A stretch of 64,000 nt of DNA from Fibrobacter sp. UWB11 (GTDB lineage Bacteria > Fibrobacterota > Fibrobacteria > Fibrobacterales > Fibrobacteraceae), in NCBI RefSeq assembly GCF_900143015.1, contig NZ_FSRT01000001.1, positions 1,674,001 through 1,738,000 of the forward strand, given 5' to 3'. Below, in pieces: positions 42,466 through 51,203 of the stretch. How positions within the stretch are numbered: the stretch's first letter is position 1; each line of letters starts with the position of its first letter. The translations under genes were made by a program, and so were the position numbers. The notes under the pieces are model-generated. The model saw only the letters and a program-made list of their open reading frames with translations, was not told where the DNA came from and ran no database searches.

Positions 42466-45177
42466 ATGCGCACGTACAAAGATTTAGCCATTGCCGAAGC
42501 AGAAGACAAGCTAGTCGACGCTATCGAAACATCGCGGAATTTGCTTATCGAAGCGCCTACCGGTAGCGGTAAATCATTGTACATCCCGTGGTTCTTGAGC
42601 AGGCACTTTAGCGGGCGCATTGTCGTGTTGCAGCCGAGGCGAATCGCAGCCCTCGCCCTCGCCCAATACTCAGCGAAATTGCACAACGAGCCGTGCGGCA
42701 AAACGGTCGGTTACCAGTTCAGGCAAGACAGTTGCAAGTCCAGCGAAACAAGAATTTTGTTCCAAACTTACGGTAACTTTTTGCAGGAACTTTTGCACGG
42801 GAAGTTAAACGCCGATTGGGTGGTGTTCGATGAATACCACGAGCGCCGTGCTGATATGGATTTGCTCTTTGCGTATTTTAGACGAGAGAGTGTCATCCAA
42901 AGCCCCGGAACAGTGTCCGGAAAAAGAGAGAGTGTCATCCTGAGCGAAGTCGAAGGATCTAAGCCGCAAAAGCCACAATTGCCGAGAATTGCAGTGATGT
43001 CGGCGGCGTTGAACCGCGACGAACTTGAAGCAGCGCTTGGCGTGAAATGCCTGCAGCTCGGGCACCCGCTGTACCCTGTACAAATTCTGCACCAGAAGCC
43101 CGCCGCCGGCGTAAACATTGCCGCAGGTCAAGGAATCGAAAGCGAAGTCGTGCGCGCTTTACGCACGCTGTACCGCAATAACATTTGGCAGACAACGCTC
43201 GTATTCTTGCCGGGTAAAGCCGAAATTGCCAAATGCCATACCGCCGCAAGCGAGGCGCTTGGCGACAATGTCGCAGAGTTCCTTGAACTCTACGGCGGTC
43301 AAGACCGCGAAACGCAAGACCGCATTTTCGAAGAAACAGAACGCCCGCGCGTTATCTTCACGACCAACATTGCAGAAACATCTATTACAGTGCCAAACGT
43401 GACAGGCGTTGTCGATAGCGGCATCGAACGCGTGAACGAATACGACGACAGCAAAAAAGTAAATGTGTTGCGCACATTGCCGATTTCGTTGCAGAACGCC
43501 ATCCAGCGCAGCGGCCGCAGTGGCCGTACACAAAACGGTTGCGCCATCCGCCTGTGGACTGAAGATACCGAAAAGCACATGCCACAAGGAATTGTGCCCG
43601 AAGTATTGCAAATCGAGCCTTCGGAACTCATACTGCAAAAAGCCGCACTCGAAGAATCATGGCCCCTATCGCCTGACGGCTCCAGGGTGACAAGCCCGCA
43701 AAACGTCATTGCGAGCACAGCGAAGCAGTCCATTACATTACCTACCGCCATCCCAGCAGCCCGCGAAAAAACTACCACAGCAATGCTCGAAAACTTCGGC
43801 ATGTTGCAAGACGGCCGCATCACAGACCTCGGCAAACGCGCCATACAAACGCCTATTTCAAACATCCCGCTCGCACTGATTTTAGCAAAAGCAGAATGTG
43901 CCGAAGACCTCCCCGATTTACTCCTTGCTTCCATGGCATGGATACATTCCGGTACAGAATTTGTTCAAAAGTCAAAAAATACATTGGATTTGTTCACGCT
44001 CGCCAAGGACACACTTTCAAAAGCAATAAACGCTCCCCGCGAAGTCACATTTACACTAAGGCAACTAAGAGATTATCGTGATAAGCTACGTCATTGCGAG
44101 ACAAAGGAGATGCCCGTTCAAGACGGGCATGACAATACACGTCATTGCGAGCCACAGAGGGGCGAAGCAATCCATGCAGTCGTCATCCGCAGCCTGCTAA
44201 ACGCCTTCCCAGAAGCCCTTGCCACTCCAAGCGGAAACGTGTACAAATTAAGCAACGGCAACACCATCCGGCTGCAGGTGGCCGAGGCCCCCTACGCGAT
44301 ACTCGCGCTTTCGATGCTCCGCACCGAAGCCGCCACCAAATCCGAATTGCGCGTCAATCTTTACGCTCCCGTTCCCAAAGAATTGCTCGGAGGCGAAAGC
44401 GACAAAATCCGCTACGAACTGCTGTGGCGCAGCGGTCAAGAACGCTTTATCGGCATCGAGATTCACGAAAGCGAAAGCCCCAACGGCGACGTGCGCGAAA
44501 CAAGCCGCAAAGAAATTCTCCCGCAAGAAGCTTCGCCCAAAGTTCTTGAAAAACTCAAAGAGCTCACGGTCGATGCCTGGCGCGACAAACTCGAAAAAGA
44601 AAATTGGACAGGTCGCTACCTCACGGAAAATTTGCAGACACTATTGATAAAAATGCGCCTTGCCGCAAAACTTTATCCGGAATACGGTCTCCCGGAATTC
44701 AACAACGAAGATATGGAGCTCATATTCAACGAGCTTACCGACGGAATCTTTTTACTGCGAGATATCAACGACGACCGTTACAGAAACATCGTCGAAGATT
44801 ACTTCGGAAAATCGATGTTAGCTTGGCTGCAAAAGACGTTCCCCGATCATTATGTTTTGCCAAACGGCAAACGCGCCCGCTACAGCTACCAGGCAGTCGC
44901 TACCGCCGATGAACAGAGCAGCGGCAAAATCGTACAAAGTGCAGACGGAGTGCTTGTCGAAATTTCAGCACGCATCGAAGACTTTATGCAACTTCGCGGA
45001 GAACACAAAATTGCAGACAACAAACTCAAAGTGCGTTACGACATTCTTGCGCCGAACTTCCGCACCATTCAAAAAACGTGGGACCTCACGAGTTTCTGGC
45101 AAAATACCTACGCCGAAGTCCGCAAAGAACTCCGCGGAAGATACCCCAAGCATCCGTGGCCTGAAAAAATCATGTAA
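42466..45177 (+). CDS. hrpB: DEAH-box ATP-dependent helicase HrpB with repeat insertions
   Basis: An SF2 DEAH-type helicase: Walker A EAPTGSGKSLYIP, FDEYHERR (motif II), MSAA (motif III, seen as VMSAALNRDE), FTTNIAETSITVPNVTGVVDSG and QRSGRSGRT (motifs V and VI), and an HrpB-type C-terminal domain (…LPNGKRARYSYQ). Role in RNA metabolism is poorly known. At 903 aa it is longer than usual HrpB. At least three insertions are encoded by dispersed repeats: VIQSPGTV…VILSEVEGS, NVIASTAKQSI, and RHCETKEMPVQDG…CEPQRGEAI. The frame survives all of them. Confidence 0.92.
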   Translation: MRTYKDLAIAEAEDKLVDAIETSRNLLIEAPTGSGKSLYIPWFLSRHFSGRIVVLQPRRIAALALAQYSAKLHNEPCGKTVGYQFRQDSCKSSETRILFQTYGNFLQELLHGKLNADWVVFDEYHERRADMDLLFAYFRRESVIQSPGTVSGKRESVILSEVEGSKPQKPQLPRIAVMSAALNRDELEAALGVKCLQLGHPLYPVQILHQKPAAGVNIAAGQGIESEVVRALRTLYRNNIWQTTLVFLPGKAEIAKCHTAASEALGDNVAEFLELYGGQDRETQDRIFEETERPRVIFTTNIAETSITVPNVTGVVDSGIERVNEYDDSKKVNVLRTLPISLQNAIQRSGRSGRTQNGCAIRLWTEDTEKHMPQGIVPEVLQIEPSELILQKAALEESWPLSPDGSRVTSPQNVIASTAKQSITLPTAIPAAREKTTTAMLENFGMLQDGRITDLGKRAIQTPISNIPLALILAKAECAEDLPDLLLASMAWIHSGTEFVQKSKNTLDLFTLAKDTLSKAINAPREVTFTLRQLRDYRDKLRHCETKEMPVQDGHDNTRHCEPQRGEAIHAVVIRSLLNAFPEALATPSGNVYKLSNGNTIRLQVAEAPYAILALSMLRTEAATKSELRVNLYAPVPKELLGGESDKIRYELLWRSGQERFIGIEIHESESPNGDVRETSRKEILPQEASPKVLEKLKELTVDAWRDKLEKENWTGRYLTENLQTLLIKMRLAAKLYPEYGLPEFNNEDMELIFNELTDGIFLLRDINDDRYRNIVEDYFGKSMLAWLQKTFPDHYVLPNGKRARYSYQAVATADEQSSGKIVQSADGVLVEISARIEDFMQLRGEHKIADNKLKVRYDILAPNFRTIQKTWDLTSFWQNTYAEVRKELRGRYPKHPWPEKIM
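42891..42960. repeat. two dispersed repeats in frame in hrpB
   Basis: Two units each starting GTGTCATCC: one with CCCGGAACAGTGTCCGG, one with CTGAGCGAAGTCGAAGGATCT. They are translated as VIQSPGTVSGK and VILSEVEGS, between motif II and motif III. Confidence 0.9.
43705..43731. repeat. dispersed repeat in frame in hrpB
   Basis: GTCATTGCGAGCACAGCGAA then GCAGTCC, 27 bp, translated as VIASTAKQS in the linker after the helicase core. Confidence 0.9.
44089..44173. repeat. three dispersed repeats in frame in hrpB
   Basis: CGTCATTGCGAG…, ATGCCCGTTCAAGACGGGCA-TGACA and CGTCATTGCGAGCCACAGAG…GAAGCAATCC in succession. Translated as RHCETKEMPVQDGHDN and RHCEPQRGEAI. Confidence 0.9.
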
Positions 45178-45189
45178 TTTCATTACATG
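45164..45189 (-). terminator. terminator overlapping hrpB 3' end
   Basis: Minus strand: CATGTAAT-GAA-ATTACATG then A and six T. It serves the gene at 45224; the stem includes the hrpB stop codon. Confidence 0.75.
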
Positions 45190-45223
45190 AAAAAAGTTTT
45201 TTGAACTACATGCGGGCGGGGCT

Positions 45224-46795
45224 CTACTTTACTGTATAAACAGCTAATGTCTTGCTGTATTCGTAGCCAACAATCAAGAGAGATTCCCCGTTGGGGCTCT
45301 TTTCTGCCGGGATGAACAAAATGCCTTCGGGCCCACGGTCTTTCGGGTTCAAGTAAAAATCAACGATTTTCGGGGCATTCCCATTTTCGACCCCTGTAAT
45401 ATCGAACACGGCAACAGCGCTCGAGCGTTCAAGGCCAGCAAACACATAGCGTTTTTCGCCAACGACACCAGTCGTCACGTTTTCCGGTTCGCACCCCTTA
45501 TCTTCGCTGCGGGCATCCATCTTGACTTTGCCCTTCTTGGAATTCCAGTTAAAGTAATCCGGGGCGACCTTAGCCATCGTTTGTTCAAACACATCGCCGG
45601 AATCCCACATCAAATGTCCGGTAGCGCCATCAAAAATACTAATGGAACGCGAACCAAAAGAATACATATAAGGGCACTTGCCATTTGCAGTTTTATCCGG
45701 GGCAGCATCGCAACGTTCCAGACTGCTCACAGTCACATTTTTCAAATCATCCAGCACACTTGCCGTAAATACTTCCGGGTCAAGCACGCCTTGCTGCGAA
45801 AGCATCATCGGAGTCGTCACATCCGTCCAGGCCTTGTAATCGTTGACCGGAGCGCCTTCATTTGCAGTCACAACAAATGTCGTTCCATTTACAGAGAACG
45901 AAGTAATGCCATCGGGCTGGCGCAAACCACGCAAGGGATAGTTCTTGATTTCAATGGCCTTATCTTTCTTTATATCAAGCCCTGCACCCGACACAGAATG
46001 GTCCACAGAACCCAGCGGGAACACGTCCAAAATTTTCTTAGCCTCAACGTCGAACTTTACAAGAGCGTTGTTTTCTTGCAAACTAATCCAAGCCGTCTTG
46101 GAATCACCATCTACCGTAATATATTCGGGTTCTAGCGATTGGACAAAGCTCTTTACGCCAGTCTTGCGCACGCCTTTTGCCATCAGTTTTAACGAATCGA
46201 GTTCATTAAAACCAACAACAGTTTTTTGCGGCTTTCTCCAAGCTTTTGCCAAGTCAGCCGCATTCGCAGGCGCCGTAATCGACAAAACACCAATGCCGCC
46301 TTCTGGGTCTTCCGTGAACGTTTCATCCGGCGAGCCTTCGCAAGCTACAAGCAAATTCGTTCCATCCGGCGTAAACGTAATCATGTCGGGCATGTAGCAA
46401 AGTTCGTGCAAGCCAAGGACTTCAAGTTTCTTGTTGTAGCGCATCACCTGCACATGGCCTTTTTTCCACTCAGGGTTGTTCAAAAGGCTCACAGCCACAA
46501 GGTCTCCGTGCACCGTCACGCTAGAGGCGCCACCTGGCAATTTGACTTCGCTTACCTTTTTCGGGTTTGCTGGGTCCGCCAAATTGACAATTTCCAGGAC
46601 ATTCTCGCCGCCGACTACAAACAACACATTCTTTTCGGGCATGAACGCCGAAATTTCGGCCGTTGTCATGGGAATCGAAGCAACCTGCTTTAGCGCCGTC
46701 CCCATCTGGAACGGGCCTGCCGGAACATCCGACTTTTTAGCAAACGAAAAGCCCGAGCACAAAAGCAAACTCATGGCTAAAGCGGTATATTTCAT
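45224..46795 (-). CDS. exported choice-of-anchor-I / esterase-like beta-propeller protein
   Basis: A signal peptide (MKYTALAMSLLLCSGFSFA) is followed by propeller-like repeats (VLEIVNLADPANPKKVSEVKLPGG, GVLSITAPANAADLAKAW, SRSISIFDGATGHLMWDSGD, SSAVAVFDITGVENGNAPKIVDF). These match the choice-of-anchor I domain found in bacterial surface proteins and alkaline-phosphatase-associated proteins. It is probably periplasmic or surface exposed; substrate unknown. ATG 46795 has GGGAG five bases upstream; an upstream ATG would disrupt the signal peptide. Confidence 0.8.
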   Translation of the reverse strand: MKYTALAMSLLLCSGFSFAKKSDVPAGPFQMGTALKQVASIPMTTAEISAFMPEKNVLFVVGGENVLEIVNLADPANPKKVSEVKLPGGASSVTVHGDLVAVSLLNNPEWKKGHVQVMRYNKKLEVLGLHELCYMPDMITFTPDGTNLLVACEGSPDETFTEDPEGGIGVLSITAPANAADLAKAWRKPQKTVVGFNELDSLKLMAKGVRKTGVKSFVQSLEPEYITVDGDSKTAWISLQENNALVKFDVEAKKILDVFPLGSVDHSVSGAGLDIKKDKAIEIKNYPLRGLRQPDGITSFSVNGTTFVVTANEGAPVNDYKAWTDVTTPMMLSQQGVLDPEVFTASVLDDLKNVTVSSLERCDAAPDKTANGKCPYMYSFGSRSISIFDGATGHLMWDSGDVFEQTMAKVAPDYFNWNSKKGKVKMDARSEDKGCEPENVTTGVVGEKRYVFAGLERSSAVAVFDITGVENGNAPKIVDFYLNPKDRGPEGILFIPAEKSPNGESLLIVGYEYSKTLAVYTVK

Positions 46796-46834
46796 ACAAT
46801 CTCCCATGCGGCAAAGCCGCGTTTTTGCCAAAAC

Positions 46835-47278
46835 TCAGTCGAGAATCAGCCACATGATAAGCATGCCAAGTCCAAAACTTGCAGCCATTGACGCCGACTG
46901 CATTACAACATCAGACTTATCCTTTTCTTTGTCAGCTTTTTCCTTGGCTTCTTGCTTTTCTGCTTGTTCCTGACTTGCTTGAATTGCAACACTCAAAGCT
47001 TTGGCGCAGGTTTCGTTGTTCTTCTTGAGCGTATTGTAGCTTTGTTCCCAATTCTCGCACTTTGCACGTTCCAGTTCAAGGTCCGAACGGAGCGCCTTTT
47101 TTTCTACAGTGCAAGCGCTATCGCGGAGTGCCATGACGCTATCGCGCACAGCAAGTTCCGTGACAAGTTCAGCCTTCTCGGCATCACCAGCCGCAAGAAC
47201 CGGCGACACAGCAAAAGAAAGCACGAATAAAACGCACAAAGCTAACGATTTCACAAAAGAACGAGCAACAGAAACCAT
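46835..47278 (-). CDS. exported coiled-coil membrane protein, unknown function
   Basis: A signal peptide or N-terminal membrane helix (LALCVLFVLSFAVSPVLA), a Glu/Lys/Ala-rich coiled coil (ALRSDLELERAKCENWEQSYNTLKK and QEQAEKQEAKEKADKEKDK), and a C-terminal membrane helix (AASFGLGMLIMWLILD). Two to three Cys sit in the coil. GAGG precedes ATG 47278. It is 12 bp downstream of the kinase gene, in the same operon. Confidence 0.7.
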   Translation of the reverse strand: MVSVARSFVKSLALCVLFVLSFAVSPVLAAGDAEKAELVTELAVRDSVMALRDSACTVEKKALRSDLELERAKCENWEQSYNTLKKNNETCAKALSVAIQASQEQAEKQEAKEKADKEKDKSDVVMQSASMAASFGLGMLIMWLILD

Positions 47279-47289
47279 ATAAGCCTCAA

Positions 47290-48249
47290 TTACATCTGGG
47301 CCAAGATGCGCTTCCAACCGTCTTCCGGAATCTGCGCGCCCATGACTTGAACAACTTCGTTCGAAACGATACTGCCGAGGTTACCCGAGCGTTCCATATC
47401 CCAGCCGTTCATGTAGCCGTACAGGAATCCCGATGCCCAAAGGTCACCAGCACCCGTCGTATCGATTGCCTTTGCAGCACCTGCAGACACGCGAGTCACC
47501 TTGCCATCCTTAGCAATCAAGGCGCCGCGCTTGCCAATCTTTACCACAGCAACCTTGGCCTTCTTGGCGAGAACTTCGAGAGCGGCTTCTTCCTTGACGC
47601 CAGCATAAGCAAAAGCTTCATCTTCGTTTGCGATGATGATATCAATCATCTTGTTTTCGAAAAGTTCATCGAACAGCTTGCGGCAAGCATCGACAACGCC
47701 AAACGAGCTAAAGTCGAGAGCGGTTTCAACACCGAGACTGCGTGCAAGTTCAAAAGACTTTTTGAAACATTCGCCGTTAAAAGCACGATAGCCTTCGGCA
47801 TAGAGGAGGCCCACACCGTCATAGAGAGCCGGAGTAAAATCATCAGAGCCCAAAAAGTCCGAAGCACCGAGGTATGTCCACATGGAGCGCTGTGCATCCG
47901 GAGTCACGGCAGAGAACACGCAACCCGTTGCAGCACTCGAAAGTCCGACCTTCGATTCCACACCGTTATTCTTCAAATGATTCTGGAAGAGCTTGCCCAG
48001 TTCGTCATCGCCCACCTTGCTGATAAAAGCGGCCTTGCCACCGAGACGGGCCACGCCCACCATCGTATTGCAAGTCGAGCCACCCGGAACGCGAATCGGA
48101 TTTTCAAGAGAGCCAAGGAACTTCTCCATCTGCGGCCAGTCGACCATGTTCATGCCGCCCTTCTGAACGCCTTGCGATGCAATCCATTCGTCGCTCACAT
48201 TAGCCAAAATATCAACAAGGGCAGCGCCCATACCAAGAATTTTCTTCAT
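47290..48249 (-). CDS. PfkB-family sugar/nucleoside kinase (adenosine-kinase-like)
   Basis: A 319-aa ribokinase-fold enzyme. GGSTCNTMVGVARLGGKAAFISKVGDDELG is the substrate-side PfkB signature, and DTTGAGDLWASGFLYGYMNGWDMERSG carries the catalytic Asp and anion hole (GAGD). The N-terminus (ALVDILANVSDEWI) resembles bacterial adenosine-kinase-like proteins. It phosphorylates adenosine or a sugar with ATP. Its ATG overlaps the rhomboid stop by one base (TAATG). Confidence 0.88.
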   Translation of the reverse strand: MKKILGMGAALVDILANVSDEWIASQGVQKGGMNMVDWPQMEKFLGSLENPIRVPGGSTCNTMVGVARLGGKAAFISKVGDDELGKLFQNHLKNNGVESKVGLSSAATGCVFSAVTPDAQRSMWTYLGASDFLGSDDFTPALYDGVGLLYAEGYRAFNGECFKKSFELARSLGVETALDFSSFGVVDACRKLFDELFENKMIDIIIANEDEAFAYAGVKEEAALEVLAKKAKVAVVKIGKRGALIAKDGKVTRVSAGAAKAIDTTGAGDLWASGFLYGYMNGWDMERSGNLGSIVSNEVVQVMGAQIPEDGWKRILAQM

Positions 48250-49130
48250 TAGAATCCTCCGCGACGGCGACGCAACTTGTCACCCGCTTTCAATAAAAAT
48301 TCACGTTCCGATTCGCTCAAGGACTGAACGCCTTCGCGCTCCACCTTTCTGAGAATATCGTCCATGCGTTTCTGTTCATCTACGTAGAACACTTCACCTT
48401 CGAGAACTTCCGGTTCGTCGGAATTGCGCGTACGGGATCGAGGCGCATCACCATACTTTTCGGGATTGCTCGAGAACAGGCGGAAAATAGCAGAAAGCGG
48501 CGAATGGTAAAGCACCTTCGGGCCGTTCTGGTAAACCGCCATGTAAAGGAATCCGGCAACGACACCGCCCAAGTGTGCAAAATGAGCAATCATGTCTCCC
48601 GAATTCGCAAAGAGAATATCAAGGGCAATCATCACCCACATGGCATGCTTAATCTTCATCGGGATGACAAAGAACATAAGGAGCATGCGTTCCGGGAAGA
48701 ACTTGTAATAGGCAACAAACACGCCCATCAAGGCGCCCGAAGCACCGATAATCGGATTGTTCGTAAGGCCAAGCAAGCACATGAAAAAACTGAACAGCGC
48801 AGCAAAAATACCGCAGAAAAAGTACATCGATACAAAATGGCGAGTCCCCATCCATTCCGCAACATCAGAGCCGAACATCCAGAGCATGAGCATATTGAAG
48901 AAGAAATGCATAAAGTCAAAATGAATGAACATGTATGTCACATAGCGCCAAAGTTCAAGCGGGACGCGCGGCATAAACGCACCAAAGTAACTGATGTAAT
49001 CCGTCAAACTGCCATAGCCGGCACCCAAGTCCACATCGATTCCGCGCCCTAAAAAGGCGATAATAAAAACAACTGCATTTGCAAGCAACAAGACCCGCAA
49101 AGCCTTGGGTAAATATTTAAATGGTTTCAT
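48249..49130 (-). CDS. rhomboid-family intramembrane serine protease
   Basis: Six membrane helices. The catalytic Ser is in GASGALMGVF (near residue 130) and the catalytic His in AHFAHLGGVVAGFLYM (near 185); MFIHFDFMHFFFNMLMLWMFG is the HxxxxHxxxN-type helix 2. The cytoplasmic C-terminus has a charged tail (VEREGVQSLSESEREFLLKAG), common in bacterial rhomboids. It cleaves membrane proteins; targets unknown. It starts 14 bp inside the end of coaD. Confidence 0.92.
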   Translation of the reverse strand: MKPFKYLPKALRVLLLANAVVFIIAFLGRGIDVDLGAGYGSLTDYISYFGAFMPRVPLELWRYVTYMFIHFDFMHFFFNMLMLWMFGSDVAEWMGTRHFVSMYFFCGIFAALFSFFMCLLGLTNNPIIGASGALMGVFVAYYKFFPERMLLMFFVIPMKIKHAMWVMIALDILFANSGDMIAHFAHLGGVVAGFLYMAVYQNGPKVLYHSPLSAIFRLFSSNPEKYGDAPRSRTRNSDEPEVLEGEVFYVDEQKRMDDILRKVEREGVQSLSESEREFLLKAGDKLRRRRGGF

Positions 49131-49650
49131 AAATCTTCCTAAACTCTTTTAATAGCACTGAGACCATGTTTTTCGGTACGAACTTCGAAAGGAGCGCCGT
49201 CTGTTCATCATCGCTCTTGGAAGCGCCACACTTCAAAAGTTCGCGAACAAGGGAACTGCTTACCACGAGATGTTCCTGAGCACTGAGCAAGAGCACCGTT
49301 TCGGCATCGCCAAAAAGAACCTTATTGTTCCAAGCTACTGCCTGTTCCGCATCCAGGTCCGATGCATTGCGAATGCCGCGCAACAAGTAGCGCGCCCCCA
49401 CGGATTTCATAAAATCGACAGTCAGACCGCCATGAATAGCCACCGACACATTCGGAATTTTAGAGACGGCGGCCTCCACCATGGCCTTACGCGTTTCAGC
49501 ATCAAACATGTTTTTCTTATTCGCGTTCTGTGCGACAACAACAATCACAGAATCAAACATGCCTGCAGCACGTTCTACAAGGTCATAATGCCCCACCGTA
49601 AACGGGTCAAACGAGCCTGCGAAAACAGCGATTTTAGATTTCCACACCAT
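49117..49650 (-). CDS. coaD: phosphopantetheine adenylyltransferase
   Basis: A nucleotidyltransferase of 177 aa: VFAGSFDPFTVGHYDLVERA (T/HxGH motif), GARYLLRGIRNASDLDAEQAVAWNN, and VVSSSLVRELLKCG (ISSS motif). It adds AMP to 4'-phosphopantetheine in coenzyme A synthesis. It follows rsmD by 20 bp, a pairing common in many bacteria. The ATG lacks a clear ribosome-binding site; a GTG is next in frame. Confidence 0.95.
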   Translation of the reverse strand: MVWKSKIAVFAGSFDPFTVGHYDLVERAAGMFDSVIVVVAQNANKKNMFDAETRKAMVEAAVSKIPNVSVAIHGGLTVDFMKSVGARYLLRGIRNASDLDAEQAVAWNNKVLFGDAETVLLLSAQEHLVVSSSLVRELLKCGASKSDDEQTALLSKFVPKNMVSVLLKEFRKIYETI

Positions 49651-49669
49651 GTGGTATAATTTATAAAAA

Positions 49670-50212
49670 TCACGTCCTGAAAATTATCAGCGAAGACTCG
49701 CCGTAGCGACGAACTTGCCCCTGAAAATCGTCACCCTTAGCCCATTCCGGCAATTTACGGCTCGGAGCTTCAAAAACAGCCACCCCACCAGGGTTGAGCC
49801 ATTCTATAAACGGACGTAAATCAGGGTAATCCATATCCTTGAAAGGCGGATCCGCATAAATCAGGTCAAAACCGCCATCGGCACAGACAAGTTCCTTTTT
49901 GAGCGTAAGCACGCTCGTTTCAAGCAACCGCAGTTTCGATTCAGCGCCCACGGACTTGTACGAACGTTCAATCATCTTCGCTTGCGGGCGAGCGAGTTCC
50001 ACCGCAGTAACGCTTTCGGCCCCACGGCTAATGGCTTCAAGCCCCATAATTCCGCTTCCGGCAAAAAGATCCAGCATGCGGAAACCTTCGACGCCCTGCA
50101 ATATGTTAAAGAGAGCTTCCCTTGTTCGGGAAGCTGTCGGACGTGTTTTCATGGTGTCCGGGGACTCGATGTTGCGCCCCCGTAAAGAACCGCCAGTAAT
50201 ACGAATCGGCAT
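49670..50212 (-). CDS. rsmD: 16S rRNA (guanine966-N2)-methyltransferase
   Basis: Class I SAM methyltransferase: N-terminal RITGGSLRGRNIESP…TRPTASRTREALFNIL, SAM site LDLFAGSGIMGLEAISRGA and catalytic DPPF in FDLIYADPPFKDMDY. 180 aa. The start is the ATG one base after the stop of the PilN-like gene. An earlier ATG lies inside that gene. Confidence 0.94.
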   Translation of the reverse strand: MPIRITGGSLRGRNIESPDTMKTRPTASRTREALFNILQGVEGFRMLDLFAGSGIMGLEAISRGAESVTAVELARPQAKMIERSYKSVGAESKLRLLETSVLTLKKELVCADGGFDLIYADPPFKDMDYPDLRPFIEWLNPGGVAVFEAPSRKLPEWAKGDDFQGQVRRYGESSLIIFRT

Positions 50213-50213
50213 A

Positions 50214-51203
50214 CTAGCGAAGTACAAACATTTCGACGCGCATAGTCGTAATCAGGTTCTTCTTGGCAAACCTGAGGTCTGCCTTAGAAACGCCCATGCG
50301 AATCGTGGAATTTGCAAACACGTTAAAGAAGTTCAGCAAATCGGCAAAGTCAGCCGTTGATGTTACATTGTATACATAGCGTTTGTACACACCAAGGTCA
50401 TCAACGATTGGCTTGTCCAAGCCCTTCAGTTGAACTTTATTCGAAGCAGCAAGAGACTTGAACGCCTTGACTTCTGCAGGAATTTCAGCAGCAGGAACAA
50501 AGCCACGCACTGCATCCAAGCGAACCTGCGGCACTGCGAACTGGCCAAAAGCAGCCACTTCAGTTGCCGCTTCAGAAGCAATCGGCGTCTGGAACTGCTT
50601 ACTTACAGCCTTGAGCCTATCCATAAGGGCATGCTGCGAGGAGGCCTTCATTGCTATACCACGAAGGTAATAGAAGTTCGGAGCCTGGTACACACATTCC
50701 GAGAAGCCGATATCGTCCGGAGAAGCCGTATTCAAGAACGACAAGAACTGCGCCAAGGACGTCTTCTGGAACGAAAGCTTTTCGAGTGGGAGGTAGCTGT
50801 TATAGCTTGTTCGTTTGTTATTAAACAATGCCTGCGGATTGATTTCGCCAACAATGTCCCTAGCAGACATTGCTGCGCGGGCCTTTGCCACAGCTTCTTG
50901 CTGCTGTGCAATTTGTTCGGCAGTCGGACCGGCAGGGGACGTTGCCTTTGCAGCAGCGCTCTTTGCCCCAATCAAGTTCAAATAGGATTGCGGAAGAACT
51001 CCGTCCAACGCAGCAGGAACGCCCTTCATGCTCAGGTAGGCACTGAAACCAACAACAGCAAGCAATGCTGCTACCGCAACAGTCAAATATTTCTTCTTGT
51101 AGCGGCGTTCCACATCGGCAACGTTCGTCACATGCACCTGCTGAGACAACGCACCAAGGGAGGCATTCTTTTCTGCCACCGCAATAAGGTTCATGTGAAT
51201 CAT
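50214..51203 (-). CDS. PilN/PilO-like pilus assembly membrane protein
   Basis: A 329-aa bitopic protein with a short cytoplasmic N-terminus (MNLIAVAEKNASLGALSQQ), one membrane helix (YLTVAVAALLAVVGFSAYLSM, residues about 39-59) and a large periplasmic domain with coiled and ferredoxin-like segments. It overlaps the PilM-like gene (ATGA), which is the PilM-PilN arrangement of type IV pilus or type II secretion inner-membrane complexes. The short N-terminus would contact PilM. Sequence similarity to PilN is weak, so the call leans on context. Confidence 0.6.
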   Translation of the reverse strand: MIHMNLIAVAEKNASLGALSQQVHVTNVADVERRYKKKYLTVAVAALLAVVGFSAYLSMKGVPAALDGVLPQSYLNLIGAKSAAAKATSPAGPTAEQIAQQQEAVAKARAAMSARDIVGEINPQALFNNKRTSYNSYLPLEKLSFQKTSLAQFLSFLNTASPDDIGFSECVYQAPNFYYLRGIAMKASSQHALMDRLKAVSKQFQTPIASEAATEVAAFGQFAVPQVRLDAVRGFVPAAEIPAEVKAFKSLAASNKVQLKGLDKPIVDDLGVYKRYVYNVTSTADFADLLNFFNVFANSTIRMGVSKADLRFAKKNLITTMRVEMFVLR

